A stretch of DNA of 17,138 nt from an uncultured Planctomycetales bacterium (lineage in GTDB: Bacteria > Planctomycetota > Planctomycetia > Isosphaerales > Isosphaeraceae). The DNA lies in assembly GCA_937907525.1 (NCBI GenBank), contig CALCIB010000292.1, forward strand, positions 1 through 17,138, in the 5' to 3' direction. How positions within the stretch are numbered: the stretch's first letter is position 1; each line of letters begins with the position of its first letter. This document shows positions 1 through 7,565 of this stretch, in pieces. Position numbers and translations under genes: made by a program. The notes under the pieces are model-generated. The model made no database searches. It was not told the origin of the DNA and saw nothing but the letters and a program-made list of their open reading frames with translations.

Positions 1-26
1 GCGAGAAGGCCGTCGCGATCCAGTAG
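1..26 (+). CDS. possible C-terminal end of an upstream gene (partial)
   Basis: The frame beginning at base 3 reads EKAVAIQ and stops at TAG 24-26. All seven sense codons end in G or C, which matches the coding style of this genome. The sequence after the stop turns into a non-coding palindromic repeat, so a gene end here is reasonable. Seven codons are far too few to identify a product, and the call could be chance in such GC-rich DNA. Confidence 0.25.
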
Positions 27-82
27 CCATCCCGAACCGCCTGGGATTCCAAGGGCCGTCTTGCGCGTCCTCCCCCTCATCC

Positions 83-124
83 GGCCCTTCGGGCCACCTT
101 CCCCCGCCAGGGGGGAAGGCCGTT
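83..124 (+). repeat. dispersed double-hairpin palindromic repeat, left copy
   Basis: Two hairpins lie side by side. The first is GGCCC/GGGCC with a TTC loop (83-95). The second is a perfect 9-bp stem, CCTTCCCCC/GGGGGAAGG, with the loop GCCAG (97-119). The reverse complement of 17097-17138 matches 83-124 at 41 of 42 positions. This is the pattern of REP-like intergenic palindromes. The repeat sits just downstream of the minus-strand gene ending at 178 and could also stop transcription, although there is no T-tract. The rest of 27-177 shows no gene. Confidence 0.75.
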
Positions 125-177
125 ACGTCCACATGAAATCCATGACGGCCGAGTGGATCGCGGGGCCGTCCCTCCGG

Positions 178-672
178 TCAATCGGGGTCGACGTAGGCGT
201 CCACGGCGCGGCCATCCCGAAACGCCACCACGCCGAAGGCGAAATCGGACGACGGGTCCGCCGCGAGCCTCGGGTCTCGAAAGAAGAGATACCCTGGCGA
301 GACGAATTCCCCGCCGCTCCACGGATTGGCGACCCCCGACCCTTCCGTGAACCCGGTCATGATCCGCCTCACCTCCGCGACCTCCATGCCGGGCCGGATC
401 AGCGCGAGGCGGTGGCCCATCGAGGACATGCCCCGGTTGGTCATCGGGATCGTCAGCATGAAGAAGAGGGGGACGGCGAGGCCGAGTTTCCAGGGCGCGT
501 CGCTCTGGAACAGGCCCGCGAGGATCGCCAGATGCGCCCCGACGTAGGCCCAAAGCGGTATGGCCCTGGGAGAGATCGCGTCATAGTCGAGCGACGAAAA
601 CGCGGAAACCGCCCAATAGCCGCCGCCGATCAAGCAGATCCTAAGAACGAAAAGCGAGACGCGCATCGGCAT
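178..672 (-). CDS. small membrane protein, three predicted helices, soluble C-terminal domain
   Basis: This is a 164-residue protein that I do not recognise. Hydrophobic stretches at about residues 5-27, 37-55 and 62-77 look like three membrane helices. An 80-residue polar tail follows. In that tail, the segment around residues 89-107 (LALIRPGMEVAEVRRIMTG) resembles the short helix motif of SmpA/OmlA-like (BamE) domains, where a Gly-Met turn precedes a helix. That likeness is weak and is only a suggestion. I chose the start at 672 because a GGAG-like element lies close upstream and the frame beyond it is arginine-rich and low in complexity. An ATG at 729 would add 19 residues, mostly basic, and cannot be ruled out. 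The gene is transcribed away from the large secreted-protein gene, and the two share the 673-986 gap. Confidence 0.7.
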   Translation of the reverse strand: MPMRVSLFVLRICLIGGGYWAVSAFSSLDYDAISPRAIPLWAYVGAHLAILAGLFQSDAPWKLGLAVPLFFMLTIPMTNRGMSSMGHRLALIRPGMEVAEVRRIMTGFTEGSGVANPWSGGEFVSPGYLFFRDPRLAADPSSDFAFGVVAFRDGRAVDAYVDPD

Positions 673-986
673 GCTCCGGCGGAGGCGGCCACGGCGCGGC
701 CACGTCAAGGCATGGATTCGATCCGTCATGATACGACGGGGCGGCGGGCAAGGCCAGTCGGAGCGTTGTAAACGATCTTGCCGGTTCCTCGGATTTCGAT
801 TGAAGTGCCGGCGACCGATTCCCGACGAATACTCTCTGGTGCATCTCTCCAATGCGCAACGCTCGCCGTCGTCAATGGCGGGCGGTGCGAGGCGGGATTC
901 GGTCGATCCGTCCGACGGTCGCGGCAAGGGCACGGAAGCCAATGCGCGGCGCCGGTGGGCGACGGCTTCGAGGAAGTGGCGGGCTC
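673..986. other. 314-base divergent intergenic region
   Basis: This gap separates the divergently read genes at 178-672 (minus) and 987-4760 (plus), so it should hold promoters for both. Bases 770-860 are visibly less GC-rich than the rest. I could not find a convincing sigma-70 pair: TTGAAG at 800-805 and GAATAC at 827-832 are 21 bases apart, which is too far. Open frames run through the gap but have no coding character beyond GC bias. Confidence 0.4.
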
Positions 987-3900
987 ATGCGCGGATCGTG
1001 GCGCGAAGTCCTGGCGATTCTGACCGTCGCGGCGGGGTGTTCGGCCCTGGCCGCGCCGGTCGTCGTCCGCGCCCAGGCCCAGGGGCAAGCCCCGCCGTCG
1101 TCGCCGTGCGGGATGACGATCGAGGTGGCGTGGGAGATCGCCGCGGCCGCCGCCGACGCCCAGGCGCCGGCGCTTGAGCCGCCGTCGCAGGACGTGCTTT
1201 TGGAGGTCGTCGACGGCCGGGTCGTCGAGGGGGTCGCCTGGCCGTGGGACGGGGCGTCGAAATCGGCGCCCGGCCCCGCCGCCGCCGGCGTCTGGCGGCT
1301 AGGTTCTGAGGCGTCCGGCCGGGTCCGGCTGCGGATCGAGGCCGGCGTGAACTCGACGTTGATCGTCCGCCGCGGCGCCGCGAGCGTCCCGATCGCGGTC
1401 GCCGCGATCCTTGAGGAGCCCCAATCCGCGCCGGCGGCCTCGGGTCTGGGGCTGACCGTCAGGCGGCTGCCGTGGGACGCCCTGGCCGTCGACTTCGGGG
1501 CGGGGGCGGAGCTGGGGATCGTCGCGCCCGGGGCGACGGTCCCGGTCACGATCGGCTACAACGTCATCCAGCTCGACGCGACCGAGGCGACGGTCAGGAC
1601 CGCCGCCGTGCTCCGCCCCGCCGGCGAGGCCGAGGCCGTTTGGGAGTTCGAGCAGCGCGAGACGCTGGCGACGAACCAGTCGCGGCCGCCGGAGCGGATC
1701 TGGTCGGTCCCGGCGCCGCGGAGGGAAGGGACCTACGTCCTGGAGATTCAGGCGACCTGGGAGTCGGCGCCGGCGCGGGAGGGCCGCGGGCTTGGCCGCT
1801 TGATCCGGCGTCGCAAGACGCCGGGGGCCGTCGGCGCGGCCTCGCGGCGGGTCGTGCTGGCGGTGACGGGGACCGAGCCCCAAGGGCCCCCGGCGGTCCT
1901 GGACGCCGAATCGAAGGGGACCGAGGTCGACGCCCTGGACCTGGGGCGGCCGCGGAACGGTCGGTTCACGGCCTGGGGCCGCTCGCCCGCGACGTCGGCG
2001 GGCTCGGCCTGGAAGATCCCGGCGCGGGCGCTGGTCGACCCCGCCCATCGCGAGACCGAGCGGGAATGGCTGCGGGGCTTCATCTCCAAGGCCGGCTCGG
2101 AACCGGCGCGGATCGCCAGGGCCGACGCCGCGGGGCTGGCGTGGTCGGCGGTCGCCTTGCGTTGCGCCCGGCCGGGGCGTCCCCATCGCCTGATCGTGAC
2201 TCCGACCGCCGGCGAGCCCGGCGACATCGGGGTCGTGCTGGTCGATCCGGGGACTTCCGAGCGCGGGCCGCGGGTGGCGCTGGACGCCCGGGGCGCGGCG
2301 TCGTCCGACGGCGACGGCGCGATGGAGTGGCTGGTCTGGCCGGGATCGGCCGAGCCGGTCCTCGTGCTGCTGAACCGGAGCCGCGAGGTCGACGCGACGA
2401 TCGGGTCGATCCGGCTGATGGAGCTGGAGCCGCGGCCGGCCGCCGCGTCGGGTGCGCCGACGCCGACGGCGGGCCGCGGGCTGGGGGTGCATCTGGCGGG
2501 ACCGGAGCCGATGGGCCGCTACGTCGTCCCCGCCGAGGACGGGTTGGACGACCCGCTGGCCGCCGCCGAGAACCTGGCGATCCACCTGGCGGCCTGCGGG
2601 GCGAGCTTCGCCGTCTTGCCGGAGACGACCGCGAAGCGGGCCGCGCGGCGACGCCTGGGGGGACTGCTGGTCGAGGACGCCACGGGGCCCGACCCGATGG
2701 AACTGGCCCCGCGGGTGCTGCGGCGCCACGGCCTGGCGGTCTGGTCCCAACCCGATCTGGATCGTCCCGGAGCGCTTCCGGGGCTGCCGCCGGCCGATTC
2801 CCCGGAGGCCGCGGCGCGGGGGTTGGTCCGGATGGGGCCCGACGGCGAGCCCGACGTCGCGACGTACCAGCCGCTGCATCCGGAGGTCCGCGAGGCCCTT
2901 CGCCGGCGCGTGGTCGCCGAACTCGCCGGCCGCGACGGGGTCTTGCTGCGGTTGGGCGACGGCCCCACGCTCCTGGGGACGCCCGAGACCGGGCTGGACG
3001 ACGCGACCTTCGCGCGGTTCGTCCGGGAGACCTTCGGCCCGGAGGTCGCCCGCGAGGTGCCGGGGCTGGACCCGAACGACGCCGGGCGGTTCGCCGCGCG
3101 CGCCGGGTACGTCGCCGGGGTGGGCCGGATGCCCTGGCTATCCTGGCGTTCCAGGGCCGTCGCCGCGCTTTACGAGGAGTTGGCCGCCGCCGCCCGCGCG
3201 GCCGCGCCGAACGCGGTCCTGGCCGTGGCGACGCCGACCCTGGACGGCGGTCCCGCCGGCGAGGAGGCCCGTCGCGCCGACCTGGCCGGGCTGGCGCCCA
3301 ACAACGCCTGGCGCGCCCTGGGCCTGGACTTCGACGACTGGCGGGCGGGTCCCGACGGCCCGATCGTCTTCCGCGGCGCCTGCCTCTCCGACGACGGCCT
3401 GGCGCGCGACCTGGCGGGACACCCCGACCTGGATTCGAGGCTCGCCAGGTTCGACCGCCGGGGCTTCCTGCTGCTCGCCGAGGAGGCCGGCGGCGGCTCG
3501 CCCAAGGCGACGGCCCCCTCGCCGGGCCGCGGCCCCTCCGGAGAGGCCCCCCTGGCGCACGCGGTGGCGGCCCTCGACGCCGAGTGGCTGGTGGTCTCGG
3601 CCGCCGCGGCCGCCGGCCGCGAGGATCGGCTGCGACGCTTCGCCGAGGTCTACCGCCGGCTCCCCCCCTCGCGCGGGCCCCTGGCCGATCCTCCGTCCGC
3701 CGCGGCCGAGGCCGGCGTCGTGGTTCGAACCGCGCGCGTCCAGGGCCGGACGGTCTTCGCCATGGTCAACGACACCCCATACGTCATGCGGCTCGGCGGC
3801 ACGTTGAGCGGCGATCCCAGGGCCGCGGTGGAGGACCTGGGACGAGGCGTGAAGCTGGTCCCCCGCCCGGTGGACGGGGGCCGCGGCCTGGTCGTGGACG

Positions 3901-4760
3901 TCGCCCCGTTCGGGCTGTCGGTGATCCAGGTGGCCGCCGACTCGAAGCTGGAGGCGGTGAAGCTCTACCCCCCCGACGCCGCGATCGCGTCGATGGAGGC
4001 CCAGTCGCGGGCCCTCTCCGAGCGACTGACGACGCTCAACAGGGGGGGGGGCGGGCCGATCGTCGAGCCCCCCAACGCCGGCTTCGAACAGGAGCCGGTG
4101 ACGCTCGCCGCGACCGCCGAGCCGGGGAGGGCCGCGCCGGGAGGCTGGCGGCTGGACCCGACGGCCAAGGCGGCGTCGCTTTCGATCGACGAGCACGACC
4201 CGCACTCCGGCGCGCGCTCCCTGAAGCTGGAGGCGCGCGAGGGCCCCGCGGCGGTGGTCAGCGGCGATTTCGCGCCGGGGGCGGGGTCCGGCCTGCTGGT
4301 CCAGGCCCATCTCCGCGGCGACAAGGACGGGGCCCGGGCGCGGGTCTGGGTCGAGGGGGAGGCGGAGGGGAAGCCGTTTTCGCGTCGCGGCGAGGTCGAG
4401 GTCGCGACCGAATGGAAGGCCGTCCTGGTCCGCGCGGCCGACCTGCCGCCGGGGGGGCTGGACGCGGCCCGGCTGCGGTTCGAGGCGGTCGGGCCCGGGA
4501 AGCTCTGGATCGACGACGTGCGGGTGCGGGGCGAGGCGGCGCCGAAGTCCGCGCGGCTCAACGCCCAGCGGACCATCCTGGCGGCCTTGCAGGCGTTCCG
4601 GGAGCGTCGCTACGCCGAGTTCGCCCGGCTGGCCGATTCGCACTGGTCGCGACATCCCGGCGTCCTGGCCCTGGTCCGGGGCGAACGCGGCAAGGAGGCC
4701 GATCCGGCGCCGGAGGCGGCCGAGGCTTCCGCCCTACCGTCGGATCGCGCGCTGCGGTAA
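987..4760 (+). CDS. large secreted protein: glycosidase-like middle plus carbohydrate-binding-like C-terminal module
   Basis: This 1257-residue protein begins with an export signal (about residues 1-30: charged start, hydrophobic core, Ala-rich end). Cys18 in the core (AAGC) leaves a weak lipoprotein signal as an alternative. Residues about 175-265 look like an Ig-type beta domain. Residues about 495-790 resemble glycosidase-like TIM barrels of the GHL10/DUF187 kind, with an entry strand (GLGVHLAG), a LHPEVREAL segment and a GLDFDDW motif. I could not assign catalytic acids. Residues about 1026-1180 form a jelly-roll-like module ending in KLWIDDVRVRG, as in CBM4/9-type modules. The ATG at 987 is preferred because it begins the signal peptide and has AGGA 12 bases upstream. 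In-frame starts back to 852 would bury the signal behind an Arg-rich tail. A likely role is surface or periplasmic polysaccharide handling, inferred from the modules only. A 10-G run lies inside the gene. Confidence 0.8.
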   Translation: MRGSWREVLAILTVAAGCSALAAPVVVRAQAQGQAPPSSPCGMTIEVAWEIAAAAADAQAPALEPPSQDVLLEVVDGRVVEGVAWPWDGASKSAPGPAAAGVWRLGSEASGRVRLRIEAGVNSTLIVRRGAASVPIAVAAILEEPQSAPAASGLGLTVRRLPWDALAVDFGAGAELGIVAPGATVPVTIGYNVIQLDATEATVRTAAVLRPAGEAEAVWEFEQRETLATNQSRPPERIWSVPAPRREGTYVLEIQATWESAPAREGRGLGRLIRRRKTPGAVGAASRRVVLAVTGTEPQGPPAVLDAESKGTEVDALDLGRPRNGRFTAWGRSPATSAGSAWKIPARALVDPAHRETEREWLRGFISKAGSEPARIARADAAGLAWSAVALRCARPGRPHRLIVTPTAGEPGDIGVVLVDPGTSERGPRVALDARGAASSDGDGAMEWLVWPGSAEPVLVLLNRSREVDATIGSIRLMELEPRPAAASGAPTPTAGRGLGVHLAGPEPMGRYVVPAEDGLDDPLAAAENLAIHLAACGASFAVLPETTAKRAARRRLGGLLVEDATGPDPMELAPRVLRRHGLAVWSQPDLDRPGALPGLPPADSPEAAARGLVRMGPDGEPDVATYQPLHPEVREALRRRVVAELAGRDGVLLRLGDGPTLLGTPETGLDDATFARFVRETFGPEVAREVPGLDPNDAGRFAARAGYVAGVGRMPWLSWRSRAVAALYEELAAAARAAAPNAVLAVATPTLDGGPAGEEARRADLAGLAPNNAWRALGLDFDDWRAGPDGPIVFRGACLSDDGLARDLAGHPDLDSRLARFDRRGFLLLAEEAGGGSPKATAPSPGRGPSGEAPLAHAVAALDAEWLVVSAAAAAGREDRLRRFAEVYRRLPPSRGPLADPPSAAAEAGVVVRTARVQGRTVFAMVNDTPYVMRLGGTLSGDPRAAVEDLGRGVKLVPRPVDGGRGLVVDVAPFGLSVIQVAADSKLEAVKLYPPDAAIASMEAQSRALSERLTTLNRGGGGPIVEPPNAGFEQEPVTLAATAEPGRAAPGGWRLDPTAKAASLSIDEHDPHSGARSLKLEAREGPAAVVSGDFAPGAGSGLLVQAHLRGDKDGARARVWVEGEAEGKPFSRRGEVEVATEWKAVLVRAADLPPGGLDAARLRFEAVGPGKLWIDDVRVRGEAAPKSARLNAQRTILAALQAFRERRYAEFARLADSHWSRHPGVLALVRGERGKEADPAPEAAEASALPSDRALR
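4042..4051 (+). repeat. 10-G homopolymer inside the coding sequence
   Basis: Ten consecutive G residues encode part of an Arg-Gly-Gly-Gly-Gly stretch (about residues 1019-1023) just before the C-terminal beta module. The reading frame is intact as given. One base gained or lost would remove the C-terminal module. Confidence 0.9.
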
Positions 4761-4769
4761 GATCGTCGT

Positions 4770-4847
4770 GCTCGGCGGGAGAGGCCGAGCCCGCCCGCGC
4801 GCCTGGCGAACGAACCCGGCCGCGAAGTCGAACCCGCGCGGGCGGGC
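4770..4847 (+). promoter_or_regulatory. two inverted repeats upstream of the isomerase-like gene
   Basis: A 6-bp hairpin (GCTCGG/CCGAGC, 4770-4775 with 4785-4790, 9-base loop) lies just past the stop of the large gene. A perfect 13-bp inverted repeat follows: GCCCGCCCGCGCG at 4789-4801 pairs with 4835-4847, with a 33-base loop. The two structures overlap at 4789-4790 and so could be alternatives. The longer one ends 9 bases before the AAGGAGG of the next gene, a position suited to a leader structure or read-through control. Neither has a T-tract. Chance palindromes are common at this GC content. Confidence 0.4.
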
Positions 4848-4871
4848 GGCCGGAAAAAGGAGGAGACGCCG

Positions 4872-5639
4872 GTGTTCGTAGCCTGTAGCACGCTCTGCTT
4901 CGCCAGCGACCCGCTCGAGGCCGCCCTGCGGCACATCGCCGAGCTGGAATTCGACAAGGTCGAGTTGGCCGTCGTCGAGGACGGCGGACACCTGCGGCCC
5001 TCCGAGGTGGGCGACGACCCCGAGGCCGCCTACGCCCGACTCCGCCGCGGGCCGGCGCTGAGCGTCTCGGCGCTGCACCTGGACTTCGGCCCCGTCGACT
5101 GGAGCGACCCGGTCCAGAAAAAGCGGTTCGACAACCATTGCCGGTTCGCCAAGGCGCTGAACGTCGCCGTGTTGACCATGGCCGTCGCCCCGTCGGGGAC
5201 GCCGCTGGAGGCCGAGGCCGCGCGCCTGTCGGCCCTCTCGGCGACGGCGATGCGCGAGGGGCTGGTCCTGGCCGCGTTGACCCAGCGCCAGGCCGTCACC
5301 GGCGATCCGGCCGCGGCGTTGAAGCTCTGCCAGGACGTGCCGGGGCTGGCCTTGACGCTCGACCCCAGCCACTTCGTCGGCTCCGCCAAGGACGCCGAGG
5401 TCGAGCGGCTCTATCCGTTCGTCCAGAACGTCCACCTCCGCGACACCGGCAAGGGCCCCGACGAGTTCCAGGTCCGCATCGGCCAGGGCCGCATCGACTA
5501 CGCCCGGATCGTCAACCTACTCAACCGCGGCGGCTACAAGCGGGCGTTGACCGTCGCGGTCCACGACCGCCAGGACGACCCCGACGCTCACGAGGTCGAG
5601 GTCCGCAAGCTCAAGCTGCTCCTGGAAACCCTCCTCTGA
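4872..5639 (+). CDS. sugar phosphate isomerase/epimerase-like TIM-barrel protein
   Basis: This 255-residue protein has the layout of the xylose-isomerase-like / AP-endonuclease-2 barrel family: HLDFG (69-73), LTLDPSHF (161-168), QNVHLRD (185-191) and the GQGRIDY turn (204-210). Such enzymes use a divalent metal to isomerise or epimerise sugars in the cytoplasm. Asp164, His167 and His188 fit metal ligands. The Glu normally found on the strand near residues 135-138 (here AALT) and the terminal Glu near 228-230 (here VAV) are absent, so catalysis may be altered or lost. The start is GTG, fixed by a near-perfect AAGGAGG (4857-4863) 8 bases upstream. No signal peptide is seen. It may be co-transcribed with the secreted protein gene 111 bases upstream. 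The family call is good; the substrate is unknown. Confidence 0.85.
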   Translation: MFVACSTLCFASDPLEAALRHIAELEFDKVELAVVEDGGHLRPSEVGDDPEAAYARLRRGPALSVSALHLDFGPVDWSDPVQKKRFDNHCRFAKALNVAVLTMAVAPSGTPLEAEAARLSALSATAMREGLVLAALTQRQAVTGDPAAALKLCQDVPGLALTLDPSHFVGSAKDAEVERLYPFVQNVHLRDTGKGPDEFQVRIGQGRIDYARIVNLLNRGGYKRALTVAVHDRQDDPDAHEVEVRKLKLLLETLL

Positions 5640-5689
5640 TCCCGATAAGTTCTACCGTTGCATGTGTATGGGCCAGTAATGCCGTTTCC

Positions 5690-5714
5690 CCCTTCTCCCT
5701 TCGTGGGAGAAGGG
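5690..5714. repeat. short palindrome related to the edge repeats; terminator-like
   Basis: This is a perfect 10-bp stem, CCCTTCTCCC/GGGAGAAGGG, with a TTCGT loop, 50 bases after the stop at 5639. Its CTTCTCCC/GGGAGAAG core is the same kind of palindrome as the second hairpin of the repeats at 83-124 and 17097-17138. It may serve as a transcription stop after the isomerase-like gene, but no T-run follows. The surrounding gap (5640-5855) shows nothing else recognisable. Confidence 0.6.
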
Positions 5715-5855
5715 ATTCTCAGCGTCGGCTCGCGCGCATCCAGGCCATTGGTCCGAACGTCGGGATCCAGGCGAGGGTCAGAGTCCACGCGAGCCCATCG
5801 ACCGGGCGGATCCGCGGTCATCCGAGCGGGCCGGAAATATTTTAGGGGTCGGCCG

Positions 5856-6320
5856 GTGGACGCCAGACTGATGAATCAGATAATCAATGACGTAATCAAC
5901 TCGTACGGATCCACGTCGTCGCCGAACCGGTCGTTTGTCGATAAACGCTATAAGGAAAATACGTATTCTAACTTGATCAACGAATTGATCGCCATCGGAA
6001 TCGTCCAAGAGACGACCGACCTTAACGATGACGTGTCGGTCGTCGTGTCCATGGACTTCGACCGTGATTGTGGTTGCCGTGGAATTGGACTCAAGCTATC
6101 GTTGGTCGGTGGATATGCATGCATTAATGATTTAGACTGCATGTTTATGTGCGTGCAACGGCGTGTTGACTCGTGTTTGTCGGCCGTGCTTGGAATCCTC
6201 GCTCGAAACAACGTTGCCGTTCTTCGAAGGGAGGACCTGACGCAGCAGATCGCATTCGACGGAGGGGCGGCGACAATTTATAAAGTGCTTTTCTCTGATG
6301 ACGAGGCAATCTTCTGCTGA
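5856..6320 (+). CDS. unrecognised cysteine-rich protein in a low-GC island
   Basis: The product is 154 residues from the GTG at 5856, or 149 from the ATG at 5871. GTG is chosen for the AGGGG 7 bases upstream. The frame stays open further back but there runs through the palindrome at 5690-5714, so an earlier start is unlikely. The protein is soluble, with an N-terminal helical stretch (residues 6-50), a central beta-like stretch (61-100) and seven cysteines (72, 74, 89, 95, 99, 107, 154), including CGC at 72-74. There is no signal peptide, membrane helix or known motif. GC over 5881-6180 is 142 of 300 bases (47%), far below the flanks, and codons are often A/T-ending, which points to recent acquisition. 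Size and setting recall orphan immunity-type proteins, but no motif supports this. Function unknown. Confidence 0.55.
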   Translation: MDARLMNQIINDVINSYGSTSSPNRSFVDKRYKENTYSNLINELIAIGIVQETTDLNDDVSVVVSMDFDRDCGCRGIGLKLSLVGGYACINDLDCMFMCVQRRVDSCLSAVLGILARNNVAVLRREDLTQQIAFDGGAATIYKVLFSDDEAIFC

Positions 6321-6377
6321 TGTGTAAAGAAGAACGGAAAAGGGGTCGGGAGCCGATAACACAGGGGCGGATAGGGG

Positions 6378-6509
6378 GTCGTTCTGAGTTATGACCGTAG
6401 CCCAGGCGATATAGGTAAAATCAGGGCCGTGGGCGAGGACCAAGCCCACCCGCCACCGCCAATCCGGCGACGCCTCTTGCGTCAAATAATAAGGTCTCCA
6501 ACCCCGCCA
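6378..6509 (-). pseudogene. possible remnant of a minus-strand gene
   Basis: Reading the minus strand downward from 6509 gives a 44-residue stretch without stops that looks like protein: it includes GWRPYYLTQE, SPDWRWRVGLVLAHG and PDFTYIAWATV. Aromatic and tryptophan-rich text of this kind is unusual for a random antisense frame, and most third codon positions over 6400-6480 are G or C. There is no good start. The upstream end is cut off where the kinase gene begins, and downstream the frame runs into the antisense of the low-GC gene. It reads like a fragment left by an insertion or deletion. The gap 6321-6508 holds nothing else I can identify. Confidence 0.3.
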
Positions 6510-7534
6510 TGCGCGAACTGACGCCCGAGAACGCGGTCGATTACCTGTACGCGACCGGCCGATTCGCCCCGAGCGTTCCGCTTTCGGTTCGCGAACTAAG
6601 CGGCGGCGTCTCCAACGCCGTCTTCCTGGTCGACGTCGCGGGGCGGCCCTCGTTCGTGCTGAAGCAATGCCGAGAGCGGCTGCGGGTGGCCGTCGAATGG
6701 CGGGCGCGGCTCGATCGGATCTGGGTCGAACACGCCGTTCTACGAATTCTGGGCGAACTCTTGCCCCCCGGCGCGGTCCCCTCGCTTCTGTTCGAGGACC
6801 GCGACGAATACCTCTTCGCCATGACCCGCGCGCCGGAAGACTCGGAGACCTGGAAGGCCCGTCTGCTTGGGGGCGACGCCGACCCGGCCGTCGCCGCCAG
6901 GCTCGGCGATCTGCTGGCGACGATCCACGCCGACGCGCCGGGCCATCCGGCGCTCGATCCGACGCTCTCGGACACGTCCCTTTTCGACGAGCTTCGGATC
7001 GACCCCTACTACCGCGCGACGGCCCGCGCCCATCCCCGGCTGGCGTCGCGGTTCGACGACCTGATCGCCGGGATGGACCTACCGCCGGAATGTCGGGCTC
7101 TGGTCCTGGGGGACTTCAGCCCCAAGAACATCCTGGTTCACGCCGAGGGCCTGGTCCTGCTCGACTTCGAATGCGCGCACCTGGGCGATCCCGGTTTCGA
7201 CCTGGGGTTCTTCATGAGCCACCTGGCGCTCAAGCGGATCCACGGGGCCATTGACGATCGCGGGTTCCACGCGCTGGCCGACGGCTTCCTCGGCGCCTAC
7301 CTGGATCGACTGGGCGATCGCCTGGGATCCCTGGACGAGGTGTCGGCGCGGGGGATCGCGCACGCGGCGGCCTGTCTGCTGGCGAGGGTCGACGGCAAGA
7401 GCCCCGTCGAGTACCTTGACGCTCGGGGTCGCGAGGTCGCGCGGCGGTCGGCCCTGGCCCTCTTCGACGCCGCGGCCGACGATTGGGCAGCGATGACGCG
7501 GGTCCTGGACGCCGAGGCGAAGGCGCGAGGCTGA
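6509..7534 (+). CDS. APH/choline-kinase-fold phosphotransferase
   Basis: This 341-residue cytoplasmic kinase has the aminoglycoside-phosphotransferase fold. The glycine-rich ATP loop is SGGVSN (31-36) and the ATP-contacting lysine is Lys52 in FVLKQ. The helix glutamate is probably Glu75 (WVEH). The catalytic loop LGDFSPKN (200-207) supplies Asp202 and Asn207, and DFE (219-221) supplies the metal-binding Asp219. Family members phosphorylate hydroxyls of small molecules such as aminoglycosides, choline, homoserine and methylthioribose. Nothing here shows resistance to a drug. The gene is 31 nt upstream of an enolase gene, suggesting that its product, or a relative of it, is the enolase substrate; that is inference. 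No strong ribosome binding site is seen before 6509. The gene follows the low-GC island directly, and its own composition is back to the genome norm. Confidence 0.88.
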   Translation: MRELTPENAVDYLYATGRFAPSVPLSVRELSGGVSNAVFLVDVAGRPSFVLKQCRERLRVAVEWRARLDRIWVEHAVLRILGELLPPGAVPSLLFEDRDEYLFAMTRAPEDSETWKARLLGGDADPAVAARLGDLLATIHADAPGHPALDPTLSDTSLFDELRIDPYYRATARAHPRLASRFDDLIAGMDLPPECRALVLGDFSPKNILVHAEGLVLLDFECAHLGDPGFDLGFFMSHLALKRIHGAIDDRGFHALADGFLGAYLDRLGDRLGSLDEVSARGIAHAAACLLARVDGKSPVEYLDARGREVARRSALALFDAAADDWAAMTRVLDAEAKARG

Positions 7535-7565
7535 AGCGCCGGCCGCGATCGGCGAGGAGACTTGG

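Noticed and set aside
61..771. A 236-residue plus-strand frame opposite the membrane protein gene
   Set aside because: It has Arg/Pro/His-rich shadow composition and begins inside the palindromic repeat. The minus strand holds membrane helices.
1472..4888. An 1138-residue plus-strand open frame overlapping the secreted protein gene
   Set aside because: It is a frame-shifted shadow rich in Arg, Gly and Pro. The overlapping frame has a signal peptide and folded-domain text.
5658..5855. An earlier start for the low-GC gene at 5658
   Set aside because: The extra 66 residues translate the palindrome at 5690-5714 and GC-rich intergenic DNA. Composition changes only near 5840.
6509..7534. An antibiotic resistance or methylthioribose kinase identity for the APH-fold kinase
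   Set aside because: Only the fold motifs are visible. No methionine-salvage or resistance genes are nearby.
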